Shown in pieces: positions 11,350 to 22,105 of a stretch of 64,000 nt of DNA. Below the pieces are notes generated by a model, which saw only the letters and a program-made list of their open reading frames with translations, did no database searches and was not told the origin of the DNA. Position 1 is the first letter of the stretch. Every line of letters begins with the position of its first letter. The stretch comes from Bos javanicus (Eukaryota; Chordata; Mammalia; Artiodactyla; Bovidae). The stretch is from assembly GCF_032452875.1 (NCBI RefSeq), contig NC_083868.1, forward strand, positions 31,290,537-31,354,536. The letters run 5' to 3'. A program made the position numbers and the translations under genes.

Positions 11350-12738
11350 TGCTGTACTCACTATGTCAGCAAATTTGGAAAACTCAGCAGTGGCCACAGG
11401 ACTGAAAAAGGTCAGTTTTCACTCCAAACCCAAAGAAAGGTGATGCCAAAGAATGCTCAAACTACCGCACAATTGCACTCATCTCACACGCAAGTAAAGT
11501 AATGCTCAAAATTCTCCAAGCCAGGCTTCAGCAATATGTGAACCATGAACTTCCAGATGTTCAAGCTGGTTTCAGAAAAGGAAGAGGTACCAGAGATCAA
11601 ATTGGCAACATCAGTTGGATCATCAAAAAAACAAGAGTTCCAGAAAAACATCTATTTCTACTTTATTGACTATGCCAAAGCCTTTGACTGTGTGGATCAC
11701 AATAAACTATGGGGAATTCTGAAAGAGATGGGAATACCAGACCACCTGACCTGCCTATTAAGAAACCTGTATGCAGGTCAGGAAGCAACAGTTAGAACTG
11801 GACATGGAACAACAGACTGGTTCCAAATAGGAAAAGGAGTATGTCAAGGCTGTATATTGTCACTCTGCTTATTTAACTTATATGCAGAGTACATCATGAG
11901 AAACGCTGGGCAGGAGGAAGCACAAGCTGGAATCAAGATTGCCGGGAGAAATATCAATAACCTCAGATATGCAGATGACACCACCCTTACGGCAGAAAGT
12001 GAAGAGAAACTAAAAGACCTCTTGATGAAAGTGAAAGAGGAGAGTGAAATAGTTGGCTTTAAGCTCAACATTCAGAAAATGAAGATCATGGTCCCTGGTC
12101 CTGTCACTTCATGGCCAATAGATGGGGAAACAGTGGTTGACTTTATTTTTTTGGGTTCCAAAATCACTGCAGATTGTGATTGCAGCCATGAAATTACAAG
12201 ACGCTTACTCCTTGGAAGGAAAGTTATGACCAACCTAGACAGCATATTAAAAAGCAGAGACGTTACTTTGTCGACAAAGGTCTGTGTAGTCAAGGCTATG
12301 GATTTTCCAGTACTCATGTATGGATGTGAGAGGTGGACTATAATGAAAGCTGAGCACAGAAGAATTGATGCTTTTGAACTGTGTGTTGGAGAAGACTCTT
12401 GAGAGACCCTTGGACTGCAAGGAGATCCAACCAGTCCATCCTAAAGGAGATCAGTCCTGGGTGTTCATTGATAGGACTGATGTTGAGCTGAAACTCCAAT
12501 ACTTTGGCCACCTGATGAGAAGAGCTGACTCATTGGAAAAGACCCTGATGCTGGGAGGGATTGCAGGCAGGAGGAGAAGGGGACGACAGAGGATGAGATG
12601 GTTGGATGGCATCACTGATTCAGTGGACATGAGTTTGGGTAGGCTCCAGGAGTTAGTGATGGACAGAGAGGCCTGCATGCTGCAGTTCATGGGGTTGCAA
12701 ATAGTCAGACACGACTGAGTGACTGAACTGAACTGAAA
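11350..12738 (+). mobile_element. BovB LINE, 3' 1.4 kb, (AACTG)n tail type
   Basis: 5'-truncated BovB beginning at 'aagtgctgtactcactatg' upstream of the RT and ending in 'ctgaactgaactga'. It carries the 'ataggactgatg' and 'ctccaatactttgg' variants shared by AACTG-tailed copies. No target-site duplication was identified. Confidence 0.95.
11545..12718 (+). pseudogene. BovB reverse transcriptase, partial, frameshifted
   Basis: One of the best-preserved RT readings in the window. The first frame (11545-12402, about 285 codons) contains RT motif A ('DYAKAFDCVDHNKLW'), the 'GKGVCQGCILS' block and an intact catalytic YADD box at 11968-11979, then the 'YGCERWTIMKAEHRR' segment. A frameshift near 12,370-12,400 moves the remaining C-terminal region ('[16 protein letters not shown]', '[15 protein letters not shown]') into the frame at 12365-12718. 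The N-terminal RT portion and endonuclease are missing, so it cannot act alone. RTE-type LINE proteins nick target DNA and copy their RNA into it; this is a dead copy. Confidence 0.93.
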
Positions 12739-12902
12739 CCAGTAACATTTGTCTATGCACTGGAGATGGAGATAGTTATAAGGTTATTTGTAAATGAGCT
12801 CCTGTCTTCCTGTCACATTTTCACAAAAATTTAAAAAAAAAGTCTTTTTGTAAAAACTGTATTAAATATATTTGTTAGCATTATTGGTTTAGTAATATTA
12901 AA

Positions 12903-13045
12903 GTCAAGGTATTTATTAATTCAACCATTCTACCAAACACAGAATGTATTAGATACTGTGGAAAGATGTTAAAAATTATATAGACAATAATTAACACATC
13001 TTTGTCTTCAAGAAGTATATTATCATGTGGAGAATGAATGTAAGT
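12903..13045 (-). repeat. L2-type LINE 3' end, relic
   Basis: The plus strand reads like the reverse complement of an L2 3' end: 'tatttattaattcaacc', then 'agatactgtggaaagat', then 'cttcaagaagtatatta'. Short and diverged. Confidence 0.5.
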
Positions 13046-13419
13046 ACAAAGGGAATAAAATGACATCTAAGAGAGATTCAATAATAAAAGATTCAAGGAT
13101 ATAACAATTGCATCTAGCATTTGGGTGGGGATGAAGAAGGGGTGTCTTCAATTTATTACTACAATTTTAGCAAAACCTTATAAATCTTACTAAAGATGAA
13201 TGTTAAAAATTCTAGCATAACTACATATTTTCCCATAATCAGGGCTACTATTCTTTACTAAAGGTTATCTAATACAGGATTCCACAGAAGCAGACACTGG
13301 GACAAAGATTACAGTACAAGCAATTTTTTAATATGTAGGATGTAATCCCAGGTAACACTGATAGGAGTTTGGGGATGTGAGATGAGGAGGAAAGTCCTAA
13401 AGGAATACATTATTAAGCA

Positions 13420-14135
13420 AGTTACCATTGTGGGAAAATAAAGCTTAATTCCACTGTACAAGTGTAGGGAAATAGAATAGAACATGCTTTGAGCAATTCC
13501 ACCAAAGAGGCAAGGAAGCTGGGATATTTATCAACCAAATCAATGTCTGACATTTGTTGAGAGCTGCTTCTGGGAATACTCTCTAGTAATTCCTGCTTGA
13601 CCTGCAGAAAGCCCAAGCAAGCTGAAGAAAGCTTACCAATGGCACTGCCTCTTTCATAGTGATAGGTCAAGATGGAATACCTTTTCCTTTACCTTAGGGA
13701 GGATATTTCAGTAAATGCATTACAACTGACTCTTATAAATTTTACAATTCTAATCAAGACCTGTCAAATGTGTCTGTCACTCTCTGATGTCTATATATCT
13801 GCTGATGGCATCCAACTAGAGAACATTCAACTCCCTATCTTTCAGGTCTGCTCAACATGATGTCGTCAATATAATAAACTAGCATAATTTCTTCATAATT
13901 TCCAGATAATGAATAGTCCTTCATGCTATATTATGAGAGAAAGCAGAAGATAATAAAGTCCTGCTAAGAATGTGTATACTGCTGTCCATTTAAGTATATG
14001 AGGACTGCTTTTGATGCTCATCTCTGATGAATATTAAAGAAGACATAGTTCTTGGATCAATCATATCACAGTAAGAATCAGTAGTTAAGGACTGGTTCAT
14101 GTTTGGAAACTGAGTTCTTCTTTTCCCTTGGAGTA
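13420..14135 (-). pseudogene. Ancient ERV-L-type pol (reverse transcriptase) relic
   Basis: The minus strand encodes a recognisable retroviral RT: a 'NGQQYT' block around 13,985-14,000 and, about 40 residues downstream, the catalytic YxDD box as 'YYIDD' near 13,858-13,880. Both match the spacing in class III (ERV-L) elements. Further downstream a 'KEKVFHLDL'-like stretch fits the segment after the RT core. Stops and frameshifts occur throughout, so it is a non-functional fossil. No LTR, gag or env is recognised nearby. Sequence at 13,260-13,330 and 14,140-14,540 may also belong, but I cannot show it. Confidence 0.7.
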
Positions 14136-14553
14136 ATTTACAGTCAAGTGTGGGCTTCTGATCTTTTTAAGTTATAGAAATCAAGAAATGTTCTTATTGT
14201 CTGAATGATTTTTTTGTGCTGAGACACTTGATGATACATTAACTCTCTCTGCAGAACTTCTTGATTGCATTTCTAGTCTTGCTGCTTATTTTGATAATTA
14301 TTTTTACCTTGCATCTTAAGAGTTCAGTGCCACCATGTGACTACTTTTATTCTAAAACCCTGCCATTCCATTGTCATAATGAGTCCAGCTTCATGATTGC
14401 ATTTCCAATTGCATCAACCTTGATCTACAAGAGACAGCTACCTTTGAATTCCTTATCACTTAGGTAAAGGAGATCCTCTGGACCAATATAGACTTCTCAA
14501 CCAAACTTTAGGCAAGTTCCTCTGAGCCCTCTTCTCTACTAGATCTTAACCAG

Positions 14554-14730
14554 TCACAACACGACTGAGCGACTTCACTTTCACTTTTCACTTTCATGCA
14601 TTGGAGAAGGAAATGGCAACCCACTCCAGTGTTCTTGCCTGGAGTATCCCAGGGATGGGGAGCCTGGTGGGCTGCCCTCTATGGGGTCGCACAGAATCCG
14701 ACACAACTGAAGCAACTTAACAGCAGCAGC
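14554..14730 (+). mobile_element. Bov-A2 SINE, 5'-truncated
   Basis: The end of the first Bov-A monomer ('cacgactgagcgacttcac'), the 'tttcacttttcactttcat' linker, then a full second monomer ending in 'aacttaacagcagcagc'. The CAG-repeat tail is typical of Bov-A2. Confidence 0.9.
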
Positions 14731-14745
14731 AAATATCCATAAAGG

Positions 14746-14959
14746 CTTCCCAGATGGCACCAGTGGCAAAGAAGCCATCGGCCAATTCAGGTTAGACGTA
14801 ACAGATGCAGGTTTGATTCCTGGGTAAGGAAGGTCCCATGGAGGGAGGCATGGCAACCCACTTCAGTATTCTTGCCTGGAGAATCCCATGGAGAGAAGAT
14901 CCTAGCAGGCTGCAGTCCATAGGGTCTCACAGAGTCAGACACGACTGATGTCTTATGAC
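14746..14959 (+). mobile_element. Bov-tA SINE with target-site duplication
   Basis: Inserted directly behind the Bov-A2 tail. It is flanked by 15-bp repeats, aaatatccataaagg (14731-14745) and aaatatctgtaaagg (14960-14974), with two mismatches. The head carries a short internal insertion around 14,775-14,800. Confidence 0.92.
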
Positions 14960-15032
14960 AAATATCTGTAAAGGTATATAATGCCTTCTCCTCCAAAGCA
15001 GGGGAAGTGCTACTCTATTTAAAGCAGAGGTT

Positions 15033-15109
15033 CTGAACAAATGAACTTATTTACAAAACAGAAGTAAAGTCATGGATGCAGAAAACAAAAGTATGGTTAC
15101 TAGGGGATA
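15033..15109 (+). mobile_element. L1 3' UTR, left part (split by BovB)
   Basis: Sense L1 3' UTR: 'aacttatttacaaaacagaa', 'gtatggttactagggga'. It resumes at 16570 after the BovB insertion, with 'actaggggata' duplicated at the break. Confidence 0.85.
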
Positions 15110-16569
15110 GATCAGATCAGATCAGATCAGTCGCTCAGTCGTGTCCGACTCTTTGTGACCCCATAAATAGCAGCACACCAGGCCTCCCTGTCCATCACCA
15201 ACTCCCGGAGTTCACTCAGACTCACATCCATCGAGTCAGTGATGCCATCCAGTCATCTCATCCTCTGTCATCCCCTTCTCTTCTTGCCCCCAATCCCTCC
15301 CAGCATCAGAGTCTTTTCTAATGAGTCAACTCTTCGCATGAGGTGGCCAAAGTACTGGAGTTTCACCTTTAGCATCATTCCTTCCAAAGAAATCCCAGGG
15401 CTGATCTCCTTCAGAATGGACTGGTTGGATCTCCTTGCAGTCCAAGACACTCTCAAGAGTCTTCTCCAACACCACAGTTCAAAAGCATCAATTCTTCGGC
15501 GCTCAGCCTTCTTCACAGTCCAACTCTCACATCCATACATGACCACAGGAAAAACCATAGCCTTGACTAGACGAACCTTTGTTGGCAAAGTAATGCCTCT
15601 GCTTTTGAATATGCTATATAGGTTGGTCATAACTTTCCTTCCAAGGAGTAAGCGTCTTTTAATTTCATGGCTTCAGTCACCATCTGCAGTGATTTTGGAG
15701 CCCAGAAAAATAAAGTCTGACACTGTTTCCACTATTTCCCCATCTATTTCCCAAATCCTGAAATATGATGCTGTGAAAGTGCTGCACTCAATATGCCAGC
15801 AAATTTGGAAAACTCAGCAGTGGCCACAGGACTGGAAAAAGGTCAGTTTTCATTCCAATCCCAAAGAAAGGCAATGCCAAAGAATGCTCAAACTACCGCA
15901 CAATTGTACTCATCTCACACACTAGTAAAGTAATGCTCAAAATTCTCCAAGCCAGGCTTCAGCAATATGTGACCCGTGAACTTCCAGATGTTCAAGCTGG
16001 TTTTAGAAAAGGCAGAGGAACCAGAGATCAAATTGCCAACATGTGCTGGATCATAGAAAAAGCAAGACAGTTCCAGATAAACATCTATTTCTGCTTTATT
16101 GACTGTGCCAAAGCCTTTGACTGTGTGGATCACAATAAACTGTGGAAAATTCTGAAAGAGATGGGAATCCCAGACCACCTGATCTGCCTCTTGAGAAATC
16201 TGTATGCAGGTCAGGAAGCAACAGATAGAACTGGACATGGAACAACAGACTGGATCCAAATAGGAAAAGGAGTTCGTCAGGGCTGTATATTGTCACCCTA
16301 TTTATTTAACTTATATGCAGAGTACATCATGAGAAACACTGGACTGGAAGTAGCACAAGCTGGAATCAAGATTGCCGGGAGAGATATCAATAACCTCAGA
16401 TATGCAGATGACACCACCCTTATGGCAGAAAGTGAAGAGGAACTCAAAAGCCTCTTGATGAAAGTGAAAGTGGAGAGTGAAAAAGTTGGCATAAAGCTCA
16501 ACATTCAGAAAACAAAGATCATGGCATCCGGTCCCACCATTTCATGGGAAATAGATGGGGAAACTGGAA
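15110..16569 (-). mobile_element. BovB LINE inserted on minus strand with 5' inversion (twin-primed)
   Basis: One insertion made of two opposed arms. 15110-15752 is the BovB 3' end on the minus strand, with its GATCT-repeat tail at 15110. 15753-16569 is the upstream RT segment on the plus strand. In BovB coordinates the inverted arm ends where the direct arm starts; both contain 'gggaaatagatgggga'. The whole is flanked by the 11-bp repeat actaggggata at 15099-15109 and 16570-16580, inside an L1 3' UTR. This proves a single event. Confidence 0.92.
15268..15630 (-). pseudogene. BovB C-terminal coding segment (direct arm)
   Basis: About 120 codons open on the minus strand, covering the conserved post-RT region ('[19 protein letters not shown]', '[16 protein letters not shown]'). 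It belongs to the direct arm of the twin-primed BovB and is cut off from its RT by the inversion. A plus-strand open frame of 228 codons over the same place runs across the inversion junction and is an artefact. Confidence 0.88.
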
Positions 16570-16574
16570 ACTAG
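15933..16574 (+). pseudogene. BovB reverse transcriptase core (inverted arm)
   Basis: About 213 open codons with motif A ('DCAKAFDCVDHNKLW'), 'GKGVRQGCILSPYLF' and an intact YADD box at 16401-16412. It ends at the breakpoint near 16,565, so the C-terminal domain is lost from this strand. The good preservation suggests a fairly recent insertion compared with 8448-10768. Confidence 0.9.
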
Positions 16575-16825
16575 GGGATAAGCAGGGATAAAATGTGAGA
16601 TTGGGATTGACATATACACACTACTATATATAAAGCAGATAACTAATATAGATTGCACCTACTGTATAGTACAGGAAACTCTGCTCAATACACTGCAATG
16701 CCCTCTATGGAAAGCGAATCTAAAAAAAAAAATTGTGGATATATGTATGCATATAACTGATTCACTTTACTGTACACATGAAACTAATACAAAATTGTAA
16801 ATCAAATCTATTCCAATAAGATATA
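16570..16825 (+). mobile_element. L1 3' UTR, right part
   Basis: Continuation of the L1 at 15033-15109: 'gagattgggattgacatata', 'actactatatataaag', 'ctgattcactttactgtaca', then 'ctattccaataag' and an AT-rich end. All features match artiodactyl L1 3' UTRs. Confidence 0.87.
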
Positions 16826-16846
16826 TATATATAAAAAAACATAAAA

Positions 16847-16995
16847 CAGAGGTTCTCAAACTGTGTCATACATCAGAAAGACCTAGAAAGTTTTGTAAAA
16901 TATAGACAAGCCTTCCCCTATTATTAGATTTGGGATAGGACCTAAGAATTGGTATTTACAATATATTTCCAGGTGAATTTGATGCTGCTAGTATA
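16847..16995 (+). mobile_element. MER5-type hAT DNA transposon relic
   Basis: It begins with 'cagaggttctcaaactg', very near the MER5A terminal repeat. It continues with 'catcagaaagacctagaaag', 'taagaattggtatttac' and 'ccaggtgaatttgatgctgc', as in MER5A/B. The right terminal repeat is lost. Non-autonomous. Confidence 0.75.
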
Positions 16996-18708
16996 CTTTA
17001 CAAATGGCCTGAGTAAAAGGAACAAGAGAATGTTGGCACAGGAGGAAGGCAAGAAGTACATTTAAAGGTATCTTCCTCATGGTTTATAAAAAAGAGAATC
17101 TGATCACCTATACCAAGATGGAAGCAAATAAATATTTTAGCCCAGACAATTCAGATGTTCTGAATTTTCAAAATTTTAGGAGCATCTACCTAAATGTCTC
17201 CACATATTTCAGGATTCCACTCCTTTTTTATAAAGTTTTTTTTTTTTTTCCCCAAACACTTGTCAGGGTGTAAATCTCACTATTCTAATAATGAGATGTT
17301 GTGCTACTTTTTCAGCATGCTATGCCCTCCAGGAGATGAAGTTATCTTTAAATGTTCTCTCAGAGGGCTTCTGGATTTCATACCATACTGCTGTAATTTA
17401 ATATTAAATTAGTCTGTAGAAGGCTGACCTGATGTGATTTTCTTTTTTTTGGTATTTAATGGGAGGTAAAAGCCATCTACAAGCTCTATTCTAGATGATG
17501 CAATCATGAACTGCCTATTCTAACTTCCACCTAAAAATAACATATGTCATTTATGCTCATGTTGTATTGTCCAATGGGAAGTCAACATGTCACACATAAC
17601 TTGAAGGATCAGAGAAGTTCAACCTTTAAAGTGATTGTAGATATTTTAAAGTATTTTGTGAAAGTACTAATGGCTTTGTTTCATGTTTCTGATCACTAAA
17701 TATTTGGTTCATGGTCTTTACACAAACATACACAGACACCCACACACACCTTCTCACCACTTAAAACTATCCAATTCCTTAGTCACCATATTTAACTCAA
17801 TATTCCGGATCCACTTCTTCATGATACAAAGCTATTTTTTCATCAAAGGATAAAGGCTCAAGATAGCAAGAGATTACAATTAGCAACATATTTGATCTTA
17901 TTCATATATTTAATAACTTACCCAGAAATCTCAAAATAACTGAATGATTTTATTAGTGAGTTGATTGACCACTACATTTTACATAGGGGTTTGGATTAAG
18001 TGTTCCCAGAAAATTCTATTCTCAGAACCCTTTATACAAAACCCAAGAAGTATGCCCAGTCCTCTCTGGTGACCTCATTATCTTCCCAATGTGTGTCTAA
18101 GGTGAAGAATGATTTTGTCAATCATTGTCCTGAAGGACATGTTTAGGCTCTCTGAGAGGATCCCTTTTTATCTTTTAGGTCTTTGATCTTCATGGGGTGC
18201 AATTATCAGGCCACTGACTCTTCTGTCATTTTTGTCTTTAGGGAAACACCTACAAGCTTCAATTTTCAGATACACTATAATTCAGACTTTCCTTTATTTT
18301 ACCACATTATAGAGGTTTAAATTTAGGTATGTCACCAATAAATATTTTATCAAACCGTATTTTATTGTGCTTGACTTGGGTAATATGAAAAACTTTGAGG
18401 TAGTTTATGGTTTGCTCCCATAAGCTACAGGAAAAAAAAAAAATATATATATATATATATACCTATAATATACATAAACAAGTAAAATGTTTCTTTCCAA
18501 ACCCCTACATTTTACAGAGGCTTTACCATTTCTTTTTGAAGGCATTTATGTTTGACTAGTCAAACAAAAGTACCCAACCAGCAAAAGTCACTTTTTTGGC
18601 AGCACTATCTTAAATAGCAGCACATATATTGTCCCAGTGTAACAGACTCTGGGATACTCATCTAAGAAATAAATCATAAGCACAACTTACAAATTGCAAC
18701 CACTAAAT
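16996..18708. other. Unassigned DNA with short simple repeats
   Basis: No gene or known repeat is recognised. A T-run lies at about 17,238-17,250, a short CA-rich stretch at about 17,720-17,750, and an A-run followed by (AT)n at 18432-18461. Confidence 0.5.
18432..18461. repeat. Poly(A)/(AT)n microsatellite
   Basis: About 11 A residues followed by roughly ten AT units; likely length-variable. Confidence 0.9.
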
Positions 18709-19026
18709 GCTTCCCCAGTAGTTCAGCTGGTAAAGAATCCAGCTGCAATGGAGGGGACCCTGATTCAATGCTTGGGTCAGAGAGATCTGCTGGAGAACGG
18801 ATACACTACCCACTCCAGTATTCTTGGGCTTCCCTGGTGGCTCAGCTAGTACAGAATCCGCCTGTAATGTGGGAGACCTGGGTTCAGTCCCTGGGTTTAG
18901 AAGGTCTCCTGGACAAGGGAATGGCTACCCACTCCAGTATTCTGGCCTGGAGAATTTCATGGAATGTATAGTCCATGGGTTGCAAAGAGTCATACACGAC
19001 TAAGTGACTTTCACCTTCACTTTCAT
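18709..19026 (+). mobile_element. Dimeric Bov-tA SINE
   Basis: A first unit (18709-18826) ends after 'ccactccagtattcttg'. It is joined straight to a second full unit starting 'ggcttccctggtggctcag', with the 'attctggcctggagaattt' variant and a tail ending in 'gtgactttcacc'. It has the same junction as the dimer at 1874-2195. No clear flanking duplication was found. Confidence 0.87.
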
Positions 19027-19857
19027 CATAATGTATGAGAAATATCTACTATGCAATAAAATATTACAATCTATGCAACAATTCACTCCCATTTATTTAA
19101 CCCACAATTCACTCTTATGTATCTAGCCAAAATGATGATACAATCTAGATGGATGAATAGATTTCCTTTGAGTTAAATCAGAAGACTAATATACAGTTGT
19201 AACCAGAACTCAGAAGACACAGTTGTGAAACTACGTTCTTTAACAGTCTATAAAGTAATACATATTTGAGCAAAGACTATAAAAATTATTCAATATTTTC
19301 AATCAGAATTGATCATACTGGCTATATACAAGATCAAATTTGATAATAATAGTAAAAAATTCTGATCAGTATACATCCTCAGCCTACCTGAGATTTTGTA
19401 GTCATGTATCATTGCCTCAGTAATGAAGCTCTTAAGATACCAAATTTTGATCCTCTCCTTAACAGAATCCTCTTTCTAACCCTCTAATGACATTATTAAA
19501 ATTGCTGTAATATATCAAATTGTCTTCATATATATAGTTTTGTTTTAAAATTAGAAATATACTTAAAATTAAAATTATTATAATTTGAGGGGAAGTTATA
19601 TGTTATTAAATACATGAAAAAATACATATTTTCATTGTAGTTAAAGTATAGTTTAATCTAAATGGGTTTTAAGTAGAAATATGTCAGATAATTTAAGTTT
19701 GAAGCACATCTGAAAATTTTGTGTTCCTATATATAAATTAATTAGATTTACTTGAATTTTAAATCTCCCCATGATATTTATGAGTTGTTAAGATTTGTGT
19801 AGGTAGATTATTTGGATATAAGGTAGCTTAATTCGATATTTATAATATTAACAAGAA
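19027..19857. other. AT-rich interval, nothing recognised
   Basis: No repeat family, gene or regulatory pattern that I can support. Confidence 0.5.
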
Positions 19858-21465
19858 ATCAGATCAGATCAGTCGCTCAGTCGTGTCCAACTCTGTGACC
19901 CCATGAATTGCAGCATGCCAGGCCTCCCTGTCCATCACCAATTCCCAGAGTTCACTCAGACTCAGGTCCATCGACTCAGTGATTCCATACAGCCATCTCA
20001 TCCTCTGTCATCCCCTTCTCCTCTTGCCCTCAATCCCTCCCAGCATCAGAGTCTTTCAAATGAGTCAACTCTTCGCGTGAGGTGGCCAAAGTACTGGACT
20101 TTCAGCTTCAGCATCATTCCTTCCAAAGAAATCCCAGGGCTGATCTCGTTCAGAATGGACTGGTTGGATCTCCTTGCAGTCCAAGACACTCTCAAGAGTC
20201 TTCTCCAACACCACAGTTCAAAAGCATCAATTCTTTGGTGCTCAGCTTTCTTCACAGTCCAACTCTCACATCCATAAATGACCATAGGAAAAACCATAGC
20301 TTTGACTAGACGAACCTTTGTTGGCAAAGTAATGCCTCTGCTTTTGAACACGCTATCTAGGTTGGTCATAACTTTCCTTCCAAGGAGTAAGCGTCTTTTA
20401 ATTTAATGGCTGCAGTCACCATCTGCAGTTATTTTGGAGCCCAGAAAAATAAATTCTGACACTGTTTCCACTGTTTCCCCATCTATTTCCCATGAAGTGA
20501 TGGGACCGGATGCCATGATCTTTGTTTTCTGAATGTAGAGCTTTAAGCCAACTTTTTCACTCTCCACTTTCACTTTCATCAAGAGGCTTTTTAGTTCCTC
20601 TTCACTTTCTGCCATAAGGGTGGTGTCAGCTGCATATCTGAGGTTATTGATATTTCTCCCGGCAATCTTGATTTCAGCTTGTGTTTCTTCTAGTCCAGCG
20701 TTTCTCATGATGTACTCTGCATAGAAGTTAAATAAACAGGGTGACAATATACAGCCTTGACGAACTCCTTTTCCTATTTGGATCCAGTCTGTTGTTCCAT
20801 GTCCAGTTCTATCTGTTGCTTCCTGACCTGCATACAGATTTCTCAAGAGGCAGATCAGGTGTCTGGGATTCCCATCTCTTTCAGAATTTTCCACAGTTTA
20901 CTGTGATCCACACAGTCAAAGGCTTTGGCATAGTCAATAAAGCAGAAATAGATGTTTTTCTGGAACTCTCTTGCTTTTTCCATGATCCAGCAGATGTTGG
21001 CAATTTGATCTCTGGTTCCTCTGCCTTTTCTAAAACCAGCTTGAACATCAGGAAGTTCACGGTTCACATATTGCTGAAGTCTGCTTGGAGAATTTTGAGC
21101 ATTACTTTACTAGCGTGTGAGATGAGTGCAATTGTGCGGTAGTTTGAGCATTCTTTGGCATTGCCTTCCTTTGGGGTTGGAATGAAAACTGACCTTTTCC
21201 AGTCCTGTGGCCACTGCTGAGTTTTCCAAATTTGCTGGCATATTGAGTGCAGCACTTTCACAGCATCATCTTTCAGGATTTGGAATAGCTCAACTGGAAT
21301 TCCATCACCTCCACTAGCTTTGTTCATAGTGATGCTTTCTAAGGCCCATTTGACTTCACATTCCAGGATATCTGCCTCTAGGTCAGTGATCACACCATCG
21401 TAATTATCTGGGTTGTGAAGATCTTTTTGTACAGTTCTTCTGTGTATTCTTGCCACCTCTTCTTA
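19858..21465 (-). mobile_element. BovB LINE, 3' 1.6 kb, (GATCT)n tail type
   Basis: On the minus strand it runs from the end of the linker domain (about 21465) through RT and C-terminal region to a GATCT-type tail at 19858. It shares the 'ggaaggaatgatgc' and 'ccagtactttgg' variants with the other GATCT copies and looks little diverged. A 9-bp repeat, taatattaa, near both ends (19843-19851, 21471-21479) is a candidate target duplication, with a few extra bases at each side. Confidence 0.94.
20046..21456 (-). pseudogene. BovB linker, RT and C-terminal ORF, broken
   Basis: Minus-strand frames in order: linker and RT N-terminus (21456-21064), RT motif A block (21067-20855), RT core (20894-20403), and C-terminal region (20369-20046, with '[18 protein letters not shown]'). 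They need frameshifts to join. The catalytic box reads YAAD at 20625-20636, so the first catalytic aspartate is replaced. The endonuclease is absent. Confidence 0.92.
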
Positions 21466-21479
21466 TACATTAATATTAA

Positions 21480-22105
21480 ACTGATGTATAAATGGTTCCA
21501 CATATTTAAATAAATTTTATTGACTAAGATTTAAAATGGATCTAAGGATTATTTAGTCTGTATTTTTCACCTAGAAGCAACAGAAATAAACACATATTTG
21601 TTACATATAAATTATTAGGTTATTAATTAAAATGCCAAGAGTTTGTAATAATATTAAATGTATTATATGAAAATTAAATTTTAAATGTGCTGCTTTAAAA
21701 TACAAATATGAATTCAATACCCAAGTCACTTCAAATACTTCCTTGAATTCCGAAAGAGGCCATCAGATGTCAAAAGTTGACATCAATGCAGTTAAAGTGG
21801 AGTAGAATCAAATATAATTCCACTGAAGAGTTATATGGCAAGATAATGTTATTGCAGTATAATTATTTTAGACAGAGTACCTAGTAGAAAAATAATATAT
21901 GCATGAACACTGTTTCCACAAATGTACAGACAAACTAGGTGGGAAAGTACTTACACTACCCCAAAAAATCAAAAGATGAAAATAAACAACCATAAATCTG
22001 CATTCTGTCAATATTTTTCTGGAAAGAAATGTAAGATAATCTCTGGTGGATTTGTGATGAGGAAAACACCAATATAAACAAAGGACAGGGTAAGTAAATT
22101 TGAAA
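21480..22105. other. AT-rich interval, nothing recognised
   Basis: Sequence between two head-to-head BovB copies; no repeat or coding pattern is recognised. Confidence 0.5.

Noticed and set aside
11545..12402. A 285-codon frame that could be called a host reverse-transcriptase gene
   Set aside because: It is colinear with the BovB RT in all neighbouring copies, is frameshifted, and lacks the rest of the protein.
15239..15925. A 228-codon open frame on the plus strand
   Set aside because: It runs antisense through one BovB arm, crosses the inversion junction at 15752 and enters the other arm. It is a chance frame, not a gene.
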